64,000 bases of DNA from Anthopleura xanthogrammica (taxonomy: Eukaryota; Cnidaria; Anthozoa; Actiniaria; Actiniidae): assembly GCA_964019055.1 (NCBI GenBank), contig OZ025212.1:11375391-11439390 (forward strand), in the 5' to 3' direction. Numbering within the stretch: position 1 is the stretch's first letter; each line of letters starts with the position of its first letter. The translations under genes and the position numbers were made by a program. This document shows, piece after piece, positions 35,801-47,775 of this stretch. The notes under the pieces are model-generated. The model did no database searches. It was not told the origin of the DNA and was given only the letters and a program-made list of their open reading frames with translations.

Positions 35801-38800
35801 GACGACGAAGATGATGATAACGATGATGACGATGATAACGATGATGATGATAACGATGATGATAACGATGATGATGATGATGAAATTATGTAGAGGATGA
35901 CAGTGACATACATATTAATGTTATCAAATCGTATCAGTTATGATAGACGTGTGCATGGTGATTATGCACAGTGTTGTTAGATTTTGGGACACCAAGGTCG
36001 TTATGATTGAAAAAGAACGAAAATATTGTAACAATTTACACCGCGAAACTTGCGTGAAACATTGCTGGTATTTGGGTATCAAGGGAGATGACGTAGCAAC
36101 AACTTATCTGTCAACAAAATAATCACGTTGAAAAACAAAAAGCTGAACAATGCAATGATGTGGTAAACTTAGGAAGTGTCAAGCAGATGTTGCATTTATC
36201 AATGATCCTGCTAATGTAAAGTTGCGCCAAGCAGTTGCATCGTGTGCCTTTAGTTAGTGCTTTTAACACCATCTCTATAGTAATATAGTTATTCAGTGAG
36301 TTACAGCTGTTGTGCCCTGTTATGTTAGGCGTGGCACCATGGAATTGTCAACCACTAAAGTGCTCAGTATACATGTAGATGCCCTGCTACCCCCTACCTC
36401 TGCTGAACTAGATGTACCTCACTCAGCACAAGTAGCTGGTGTTCTGGGAATAGGATTCGTTTATCAGGAAACAGCTCACAGAAGAATGGCTGAGGTCCTG
36501 CTCTCTGAAATAGGGCGTCCGGCAGGTCCAGAGATGGAGAATGCTGTTAACAGAGAGTCATACTCGTTATCTGCTGGCCTGGCGTTAGGACTAGTCATGT
36601 TACAGGTAATAGAATACCCCCGATCTTTACCGTGATCCTTAGCAAACCCTGGTTCATACTCGTTATCTGCTGGGCTGGCATTAGGACTAGTCATGTTACA
36701 GGTAATTGAACATCCTCGATCTATACCGTGATCCTTAGCAAACCCTGGTTCATACTCGTTATCTGCTGGGCTGGCATTAGGACTAGTCATGTCACACGTA
36801 ATAAAACACCCCGATCTTTACCGTGATCCTTAGCAAACACTAATCCATACTTGATATCAGCTGGTCTGTCCCTAGGACGAGTTATGTTACAAGTTGTAGA
36901 ACACCCTCAATTTATACCGTGATCCTAAGCAAACCCTGATCAATATTTCTTCGTTTGTCTTGTTTATTTGCTTGTTATTTAATACATATAAATTAAAACT
37001 GTGTTTTGTCTAAGCATGGTAACGAGGCTCTGGGGGTAGCAGACCTAAAGATGGCTGATCAGTTGTATCACTACATGGTGGGAGGACAGAAAAAACCACA
37101 GGTAGTACGAGAAAATATGTCATTTAATTAACATACAGAATAGAATTACTTGCATATACACTGTATACGACGAACAAATATTAAATTTGATAATAAACTA
37201 TTTAGTATCATTACCCAGGTGATTGATAGAACATCCCGCGCGCTGATTGGTCAAGAACTTCGGAATATTTCTCTATGATCACCTACAGGTGGATATGGGA
37301 TTGCGCGCGCTTCGTTTGTTGATACCAGCCTCATTCAAAACTTATACGAAAAATATATACATTTTAGAAATAAAGTGATGCTTTCGAATAATCTCCTGTG
37401 TAATGATACCAAAACAATTATTCACCTCAGTCAGTCTCGGTGATCATCGGTGAACCTGGCCGATCAAAGACTCGCGGCTCGGTAAATATTCACCGATAAT
37501 CACCTCGACTTCGGTGAATAATTGTTAAGTAATGGAACGATTTTTCGATTCAATTTAACCACATCTGTTTTGTTTTGATAGGCAGGAACACAGAAAGAAA
37601 AATTTAAAACTACAAGCTATCTAATCAAGGTAGGGTGGTCCTTTCTGATGTTAATGCACTGTGGTGCTACCCTTGCCCTCGGTCTCATGTATGCTACCCT
37701 AAGAGTAGCTTGATCTATACTGATAATGTGTATTGTGAATCTAGGAAGGTGATACGGTCAATACTGGTGCTACCCTTGCCCTCGGTCTCATGTATGCTGC
37801 CCTAAGAGTAGCTTGATCTATACTGATAATGTGTATTGTGAATCTAGGAAGGTGATACGGTCAATACTGGTGCTACCCTTGCCCTCGGTCTCATGTATGC
37901 TACCCTAAGAGTAGCTTGATCTATACTGATAATGTGTATTGTGAATCTAGGAAGGTGATACGGTCAATACTGGTGCTACCCTTGCCCTCGGTCTCATGTA
38001 TGCTACCCTAAGAGTAGCTAGATCTATACTGATGATGTGTATTGTGAATCTAGGAAGGTGATACGGTCAATACTGGTGCTACCCTTGCCCTCGGTCTCAT
38101 GTATGCTGCCCTAAGAGTAGCTTGATCTATACTGATGATGTGTTTTGTGAATCTAGGAAGGTGATACGGTCAATACTGATGTTACTTCACCTGGTGCTAC
38201 CCTTGCCCTCGGTCTCATGTATATGAAGACCAATAACAGGTATGACCACTACAGTAGTTACTGAGGTGTTATGACGCTTTATCATCTCGATCGGCAAGTA
38301 CTAAATAAAATATGAAATAAAGGGGATTTAGCAGTGGCACCTCTGCAGAGCTATTCATCCACTGAAATTCCAATTGGAATTTAAAAATTGATTTTTGCGG
38401 AGGGAGAAAAACCGGAGAACCCGGAGAAAAACCCTCGAAGAGTTGGTCTTACTGTAAACCTTTATTTTTTGAATGCAACTTTTTTCCAGTGCAATAGCAT
38501 CATGGCTTAGTGCTCCTGATACACAGTTTCTACTGGATTCTGTTCGAACAGACTTTCTTCTTCTCAGGGTAAGGATAAGTTTTCTTCCTTTAAATAAATT
38601 GTTCCGACCATGCTCGATAATAACAGTATTAGGATAGTGTTACTGAAGACTGCAAAGCGATAACCTAGTTTGTTGCGGCGATGTTGCATTTTGTTGTAAC
38701 GTAACTACACTTGTAATTGGATAAATCGCGCGAAAACATTGTGTTACTGCATACTTTACTGTTATCTATTCACACGGTGGTTTGTTCATGTCTCTGCCCG

Positions 38801-41800
38801 TATGTTCGCTTCTTTATTCGCCACAATGTCAACTATAAAGGTTTGTTTTGCCCAGTTTAACTGTGATTAATTGGACAAACTTTACCCTCGAATATCCTAC
38901 GATGTAATTATTTTTTCACCCTTAGAATACTAATGATGTGAATCTTTTCCTTGTAGCTTCTTAGTCATGGTCTTATCATGTGGGATTCTATCGTACCATC
39001 AGTCGAGTGGGTCGACAGTCATATACCTGCAGTAAGAATATATGTCTATATTATTCAGGCCTCTGTTTCACCTTATTTTCATTGAAAGGACCTCATTATA
39101 AAGGGGGAAATGTTTTCTCTTTTGGATAGTGAGTTTTTCTTTAGAATTACCAAGAATTTAGATAGAATTAATGCTGAAAGATAGACAATAATTGAAGCAG
39201 TGTAGCCGCTAAGTAAAGAGGTCTTTCTTTATGAGTACAGTATAATACTTAGGCGACTTTTGATGCGATTTTTGCGATGATTTTTCTTACGATTTTTCTC
39301 GCACCGTGTCGCGGCACTAAATCGCGTGTGTAAACTAACGACGATTTTGATGCGAATTCGATGCGATTTCTCGCCATGAAGTCGCATTGGTTTTAAACTT
39401 AGTCTTTAACTTGTTCGAGAGTTGACGCAGATTTGCGGCGATTTTATGCCAAAATCAAGTTTGGGTAGAGTCCCCTGGGAGATGTTTTTGCTCGCTCAGG
39501 CATCTCGCGCGGCCAATTCAAATCATCTTGCGCCTGCTCCTTGACTTCGCTGCTGTGTGATTTTCAATGAAATCGTGACAAGTTTGCAAATAAATCGCAT
39601 CGAATCTGCGTAATGCAGTTGAAAGCATATTTTGCATGTGGCTCATAAGTAACATTAATTTTGTTTCTCACAGATTATTAAAAACTACGCCTTTTGCTCG
39701 AATATCGAAGCTCAAAAACTCGAGAAATTGGACATAGATCTTCAGACTTTGAGGTAATGTTTGACTATTTAATTTCTTCAAGATTTGCTTCTACAGAAAT
39801 AATTCGCACACGCGAGCAAATGAGAAAATAAAGGTTTCCACAGTCGAGAGGCTATCATTGCTGTTGCTGCGGGGTTTTTTTCATGCGTAAAAGTTTGTTC
39901 CAGGCTGTACTTACCTTCCCAAGGCTCAAAACGCGGGACTTACAGTGGTTTACTGTTGCTTCACCTTAATCGAAAAAATACACTTTTTTCATTATAACTG
40001 ACGCTGCTGACAGCCTAAATAGCTGTTGACAGGGGTCTTACTTATTTGTAAGGCAAGGATCAGACTGGGAATTACCTTGCTCAAAACGTCCAACATGTGT
40101 TTGCTCTCACGCCATTGGCTCCCGTCCTGAGATATATTTGACCAATGAGAATAAGGTACTTCAGTTATTATTGTTTGTTTTATAATTCAACAGTCAAGCC
40201 AGTGCTAACATCATCGCTGGGTGCTGCCTCGCCATGGGAATGAGGTTTGCTGGTTCAGCCAATCAGCAAGCTTTTGATTGTCTGGTACGTCAATCATTCA
40301 TACCACACCACTTTACAAAGGTGGAGTAATCTTGACTCAAATGATTGACTCTTGATTCAACTCTTTTAGATGCATTACACCAAATATTTCAAGAACTTGA
40401 TGTCTTCATCTGTGGTCGACCAGGTAAGTAGGAACATAGGAAAGTCAAATTCATTTTTCACATACATCCATGAAATATGTTCTAGTTTCATAACATGAAG
40501 TATATGTTGATCCACAGGCAGGCAAACCTACTATAGAGACATGTATGGATGTGAGTCTGTTAGCCTTGTCCTTGGTAGGTATTACTCCGTCTTGCTATAA
40601 CCTTGACATATCTATACTTACTTCTAGAAAAGGTTGATAGGAATGACGAAATTACCCTAGTGAATGTATCAAAAAATGAAGAGGGAGTTAAAACGTCCGT
40701 TTTAACTCATTTTTGAACAATTTTTTTGAATATCTATCCAGACATGTTAGATAATGTTTATAGTCATTCCAACAATTGCTAAAATGTAGAAAAGTTTGCA
40801 TTTTAATGATTGCGATATCCATTTTAATGATTATATGTAATATGCTCTTACGCGTTATCTTTTTTCTCGTCATTTCAAGGTCATGGCTGGAACTGGCAAC
40901 CTGGATGTGCTGCGCATTGCTCGTCAGCTTCGTAAACGCCATTCAGCTGATGTATCTTATGGTAGTCACATGGCTATCCACATGGCTATTGGTCTGTTGT
41001 TTGTTGGAGGGGGGAGGTATGTATCTTATGGTAGTCACATGGCTATCCACATGGCTATTGGTCTGTTGTTTGTTGGAGGGGGGAGGTATGTATCTTATGG
41101 TAGTCACATGGCTATCCACATGGCTATTGGTCTGCTGTTTGTTGGAGGGGGGAGGTATGTATCTTATGGTAGTCACATGGCTATCCACATGGCTATTGGT
41201 CTGTTGTTTGTTGGAGGGGGGAGGTATGTATCTTATGATAGTCACATGGCTATCCACATGGCTATTGGTCTGTTGTTTGTTGGAGGGGGGAGGTATGTAT
41301 CTTATGGTAGTCACATGGCTATCCACATGGCTATTGGTCTGTTGTTTGTTGGAGGGGGGAGGTATGTATCTTATGGTAGTCACATGGCTATCCACATGGC
41401 TATTGGTCTGTTGTTTGTTGGAGGGGGGAGGTATGTAGCTTATGGTAGTCACATGGCTATCCACGTGGCTATTGGTCTGTTGTTTGTTGGAGGGGGGAGG
41501 TATGTATCTTATGGTAGTCACATGGCTATCCACATGGCTATTGGTCTGTTGTTTCCATCATGTCTTAAGGCAATATTATACTTGCATATTTCAGGTATAC
41601 CTTGAGCTCATCTGGTCCTGCCATTGCTGCTCTTGTTTGTGCTCTGTATCCAAAGTTTCCCATTTCAAGTACTGACAACAGGTTCGTAGATTTCAAGCAT
41701 GTTTTTTTAATATTTAACGGCTTAACATAGGCTGAGAACAGAGTTAAAGTCCAAACATGCTCTTCCTGAGCCCCCATGGTACTCCATCACTGCCTCTCCC

Positions 41801-44800
41801 TCTTGTATGTGTGCCTATCAATAGGGAGAGCCATGATTCAACCATGTCTATCGTTCATTATCAGGTATCACCTGCAAGCATTTCGTCACCTGTATGTACT
41901 GGCTGCTGAACCTCGTGTTATCGTAACAAGAGAAGTTGATACTAATAGTGCTTGTTACGTGCCTATAGACATTACACTCAAGGTAAGAAGGTCTACAGCT
42001 TTTGTCTAACAATGTGTAAAATCGTACTAAGGACACAAAAATTGGCGTAAAAATAAAAATATGGCGAATGTTAAAAGACATGACCTGACCATTACCCAGA
42101 GACTGTCTCCCTGTATTGTACCTCTAACTAGTAGACCATTTGTTATTGTGTAGAGTACTGACCATTACCAAGAGACTGTCTCCCTGTATTGTACCTCTAA
42201 CTAGTAGACCATTTGTTATTGTGTAGAGTACTAACCATTACCCAGATACTGTCTCCCTGTATTGTACCTCTAACTAGTAGACCCTTTGTTATTGTGTAGA
42301 GTACTGACCATTACCCACAGACTGTCTCCCTGTATTGTACCTCTAACTAGTAGACCCTTTGTTATTGTGTAGAGTACTGACCATTACCCACAGACTGTCT
42401 CCCTGTATTGTACCTCTAACTAGTAGACCATTTGTTATTGTGTAGAGTACTGACCATTACCCACAGACTGTTCTTAGTATGGCTTCTCCCTGTATTGTAC
42501 CTGAGCTTCATCTCATAAAAAAGGTATTGTTAGCTTTCATCAAGTTGGTTTTTCATTTTCATTGTTGCATAATCTTGTGCCTTTTTTAAGTCTTTGCATA
42601 TTTGATGTTTTATTTTAGATCTCTGTTGTTGGTCCTCGGTATCTTCCTATTGATGTGGACATTGAACGCAGCCATGATAATCATAAGTACGTAGTAAACC
42701 ACCTAAATACATCGGAAAAAAAACAATCAAGCTTATCGTACCTGATACAATTATTCTGATCGAGCTCATTGTAAAGATTACAAATGATACAAATGTTGTC
42801 ATGGTTCCCTCCGCAACGATGTGCTACTTGCTATGCAGTTAGAGCAGTTTTCGTATGACTGTGCAGGGCCATAGCAAGACCAAAAAAATTGGGGGGGAGG
42901 AGGCTAGGTCAAAAGTAATGGGGGTGTTATATTCTAAATCGCCCTATGTATTAGTAACAGACCTAAAATTTCCAGTGTTCAATATATACAGTTCATCCGA
43001 AATTATTGGGGGGGGGGGGGCAGGCCCCCCAGGCCCCTCCCCTGCTACGGCCCTGCTGTGAAAACCTTGCTGCACGAATGCGGTCATGACACGGCAAGGC
43101 TGGCAGAGCAATTGCGCGAAAATATACTCTCCATCCAATCAAATGCCCGAAACACTGCATAAACACGACGCGGACACGGTCACGGTAATGTCAGGCAAAT
43201 CACACTTGGAAAAAAAATCAGCCAATCAAAGTTGCAACGAAAACTGCTCTATTGAAATCATTGCAAGTCAGTGTGTGTGACTCTCAAATGTGCACAATAC
43301 CTATTTCCAGCTTGCTTGCCACGGCTTTGGTCCAAACCAAAACTATTGAGAAGTTATGTCTTGAAGTAAGAAAGTCTTTTTATTCTGTTTCACTTGCAGG
43401 ACCCTCTTGTCTAAGATTAGTACTGTGTTGGTTAAAAGACGAGCCGGTTATTTATCATATACTGACGACCCAAAGGTAAGCCACTCAGTTGGCCAGTCAG
43501 AGCAAAAGGATATATCCTGACTTCTATACTGATGAGGGGGGGGGGGGGGGATGTTGGAAAGGAAAAAATGTCCGACCGAAAAGATGGTTTTGCGAAACTT
43601 TGGGTTGGAATGAAATGCCGATTGAAATATTTCAAGCAATAACGAATGAATGAATGAATGCAATAGACTACCACTACAGGGGTGGATCCAGGATTTTCTT
43701 CAGGGAGGGGTGCTGCACACAAAGTGAACCCAGGGAGGGATGCACCCCTTAGAATCAAGGGGGGGAACCACAATTTTTTATTGGTTATCTTCGAAGTAGG
43801 GGCATAAAGTCGACCCAGGGAGGGGTGCGCACCCCCTGCACCCTTCCCCTGGATGCGCTATCCATCGCTTTATGGTCTCTTGATGAACGAAAATGAATGA
43901 GGAAGTGAGAGTGGTATTTGTTATGAATGCAAGACTGTTCTAGTTCTAATATCAATGCAAATATATATTTCTAGTTATATTACAATAAATGTGACAATAA
44001 CTTCTATTTTTTGTTATATACAGGGATACAGGAACCTTCTGGCCAGAACATTTCCTGAACAGTCCGACAAGGTCAGTTTGACGGTATTTCTATGATCACC
44101 AGATAGCAAACCTTGTGCCCCTACTATCTATCTTGATGAAAGCCTTATGCATTGTTCAGTAGAGTATCTATTACTCACGGTTGTCCCAATAAAAGAGGAA
44201 ACATTTGTATTCAGGTCCAAGTAATTTATAGATGGTTTGAAGTGGAACACATTGAAATATCATGTAGACTGATAACAATGTTTCCAATACACTGAAAGGA
44301 AAGACTGCATAGACTGGTGCATAGACTAACGTCTGTTAGGATACTAGTGTTATTCAGTTTTATACAGAAATTGCCAATCAAACACAAGGTTTCGTATGAA
44401 TATCGTGTCATGGGCTCTCATTTTACTGGTGGTTTCATCAACTATTTGTTTCGTAGTGAACAAGAAGGAAACTTAAACACGGTGTAAAAGTTTTTATCCC
44501 ACACCATACAGCCAATCAGAAAGCAGGAAAGCTGTTGTATATTCGTCGGTATTTCACTCTTCCTTCCCAACATGCACTGGGCATTGAATTTACGCATCGC
44601 ATTTTGTATTTCTATGGTGTGGGATAAAATGGTTATATACAATGGTTTCTCGTGGCGTACCGTGGAATATCCCACTCGTCACTCGAATTTTCTTTGTATA
44701 CACTCGCCTAGAAGTTCGTGTGTATACTAAAATCTACAGGTGACTCGTGGGATATTCTACGATATGCCACTCAAAACTTTTGTGTAACTAGTATGTATAC

Positions 44801-47739
44801 TCTACTGACATTTCGGACGTTTGTCCTTCATTATAGTAAAAAAAAAATTACTAGCGTCCGAAACGTCAGTACTGTTATAAACTTTTTTTACACATTCAAC
44901 ACACCAAAGCTGTCCCAAATAGTAACCGTTAGTCATGATGTATTTGTTTCATAGACCGAAGTCATTCGCTCGTTCTCCTCAGAACCTCAGATGGTTGCCC
45001 TTGCGGGGTTATTTTGCGAGAAACTGTCCGTCTCTGATAAGGTAGGGTCCCTTTTTATGATGCTGTTAAATTTGCTTGTGGCTCAACTTAGTGAAATCCA
45101 GAAGCCATGATATTTTCCCTACGTTATCTCTCGTAAAAGTTTGTTGTTCCCCCAATCCTGTCCCCTCTTATCTTCATCCCCCTATTTGATAGTTGTATAG
45201 ATGTTTCAGGTTATCGATGAAAGAAATTAAAGACGTCATTTTTACAGTGTGAATCGAAAAACCGTGAGCACCAAGAAATATTTCAGAAATCGTGTATTGT
45301 TCGTTGAGCAATCTGAAACAACTCTCTAACTGCAAGAAGTTCAATTGATTCGTAGTCAGATAAACTTCTTGTAGTTAGAGAGTCGTTTAAGATTGCTCAA
45401 CGAAAAATAAACGCTTTCTGAATTATTTCTTGGTGCCCACGGTTTTTCGATTCGCACTGTAAGACGAAAGTTATATTTCTCAAAATTTCATATAATTTTA
45501 ATGTGGTTCTGTTCTCTTCAACTAAACAATTAACATTGTTCACATTTTACTTTGGTCTAAAGGAAAAAGAGAAATCTGCCTTTATTGCATCTATCCTGTA
45601 CGAGTGCATAACTGAAGAAAAACCCGATGCTATCAAGCTCTACCTCTCAATGAACAAGGTATATTTACCTCGTAACACCACTTTTAGTATTAGATTTTCC
45701 ACTATTTAGCAATACCTTTTGCTGTACATCAATTTCCCTTCTCCACATCTATCCTATCCTATCCCATCCCAACCTATCTCATCATCCTATTCCATCCCAT
45801 TCCATCCCATCCTATTCTATCCCATTTCTATTCCTATTCTATTCCATCCCATCCTATCCCTTCCAATTCCATCCTATCACATCTCATCCTATCCCATCAC
45901 ATTCTATCCTATTCTATCCTATCCCATCCTATCGTATTCTAACCAATCCAGTAACGCTATATTCTGGTTTTCCCAGGCTGTGGAAGATATTAACTATCTA
46001 GACCCCATTGAATTGTGGGAAATCAAACTCGCATTGTCCTTTTACTTGCAAGCATTCAAGAGGATATGTCAATGCACAGGTTCACAGCTCAAGGTATGAA
46101 TCATCTGATCATGACTTTTCGCGCCAGTCCCTTGCAGAGCGAGTATAAATAAGAGCTGCGCATCTCACATCGACAGTTCGCGTAAGAATCTGTCGGCAGT
46201 GGTCGGCCATGGCAAATCTCATCTACTTTCACACTTGTGCCCTCTGCACCCGCGCTTTTCCATTTCTCCTCCCGCCTCTCCCATTGCGTGGTCACTTCCA
46301 ACTCACATAGGCGCGGTCGCAGTGCTCAATGTTTTATTTAGCGAGCGTGAAAGGGACTGTCGTGAAATGATGGTTTTCAACCATTCCCAAGAGAGCCAAG
46401 AGACAAAGACCTTAACAATAGATACTAAATTAGTGTCCATTGTTAGTTCCACCAGCATGACGTAACGTGAAAACGAGGATTAGTATGCTATCATTTATGA
46501 CAGGTCTTTTAGAGTGAAGTCATAAAACTTGTGAAATAAAAATTACTTGTTAGAGTGTAATAGTCAAATAGAGACACACAAAAAAAATGGAATTAGGGTC
46601 TACTAAAGTGTATTAGTCTAATATCTACTTCACGGGTTTAGTGACCTCACTCTATAGCAAACGCATCATGGATTATGATGGTGCAGCTAAATTTCGATTA
46701 TATTTATTTAGTCAGTAATTTTTTTCTTCTTCTCTTCTTTCTCCTTACAGCCTTTGTTGAGCCTTGACTTTATGACGCAGTGCAAAGTATGTGTAGATAA
46801 CGCGTTGGATCAATCGATTGCTAAAAGTAAGTAGATTTTAAGGATAATCTCGTTAGGCGCAGTAGCCTTCCCTGATACACCCACGAATATTACCTATCGT
46901 ATACCGTGTAACTATGTGGGGATCAAATGTATTGTAACTCTAGAATAAAGAGCAGCACAGCACTGTAGAATAGCCGGAGGGACTCTGATGTGAAAGGGAC
47001 GGGTATGCTCATCGTACCTTTTAGGGGTTAATTTTCGTTATTTGGTACCTTTTAAGGCGTTCAAGCGTCTTTTGGTGCCATTTAAGGATGAAACTTGCAA
47101 ATTTTTATGACTACGAGAAAGAGATTTTGGTACCTTTTGGGGGTCATTTTCAAGATTTCCGACGAGCACCCCCGCCCTTCTATATATGGGAGTCCCCCCC
47201 CCCCCCCCCCCGGTAGAATAGTTTATGACCTATGTTGATAACCGTTACTAGCCAGGAATCAGTAAATCGTTAAACCGCTCTATTTGTTTCAGCATTAACT
47301 CCGCTGTTGAAGTGCTTAACGTCACGTGATCACTATCAGACTTTTTGTGCTGAGTTAGCAGGTTTTGGTGTTCATCATGGGCTTCCTTTACCATATCAAC
47401 TACCTAAAGAATCGTTACACGGTAAACAATAATATATTATAAAATGTATCACTTTAAATCTTCCACAAACTTTGACCTGTAAGAATTCTTCCCCTTACCC
47501 CCGAGAGGAGTTTTTTTTCGCTAGAAGCCACTACCCCATGGAAAAGTCACTCACTACAAATGCGGTCCTGTTTATCTTTTGGTAGCCTCCTACGCAGACG
47601 CTCTTACCCTAAGCACGTCTGCAAACGAGGCTAATATTTTGGTTGTTCTGCTGTATATGCTTTCTCTTTTGCTTTTCCTGCATTTTTTTTTGTTTAAATG
47701 TTGACCTTTATTTAGTTTATATTCGTTTGGTTGGTTCTT

Positions 47740-47775
<36 letters not shown>

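Larger units (their letters stand above)
31431..38239 (+). other. ANAPC1: ANAPC1 exons 30-41 (entry to PC repeats)
   Basis: Exons: 31431-31501, 32021-32074, 32577-32683, 33386-33463, 34204-34293, 34991-35102, 35375-35515, 35592-35641, 36329-36605, 37015-37101, 37582-37629, 38157-38239. This is the best conserved stretch ([52 protein letters not shown]). It includes the first PC-repeat helices ([30 protein letters not shown]). The ends of exons 33 and 38 and the start of exon 41 are copied in tandem into the adjacent introns. Confidence 0.92.

Noticed and set aside
35602..35913. Poly-serine and poly-methionine frames
   Set aside because: GAT/GAC microsatellite in an ANAPC1 intron.
40943..41533. 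Minus-strand 196-codon repeat frame
   Set aside because: Antisense shadow of the 69-bp ANAPC1 exon array, which reads as a true PC repeat on the plus strand.
46109..46330. TATAAATA with TTCGCGCC inside ANAPC1 intron 57, a possible internal promoter
   Set aside because: No open frame follows that I can support, and the segment looks like intronic repeat; kept only as a note.
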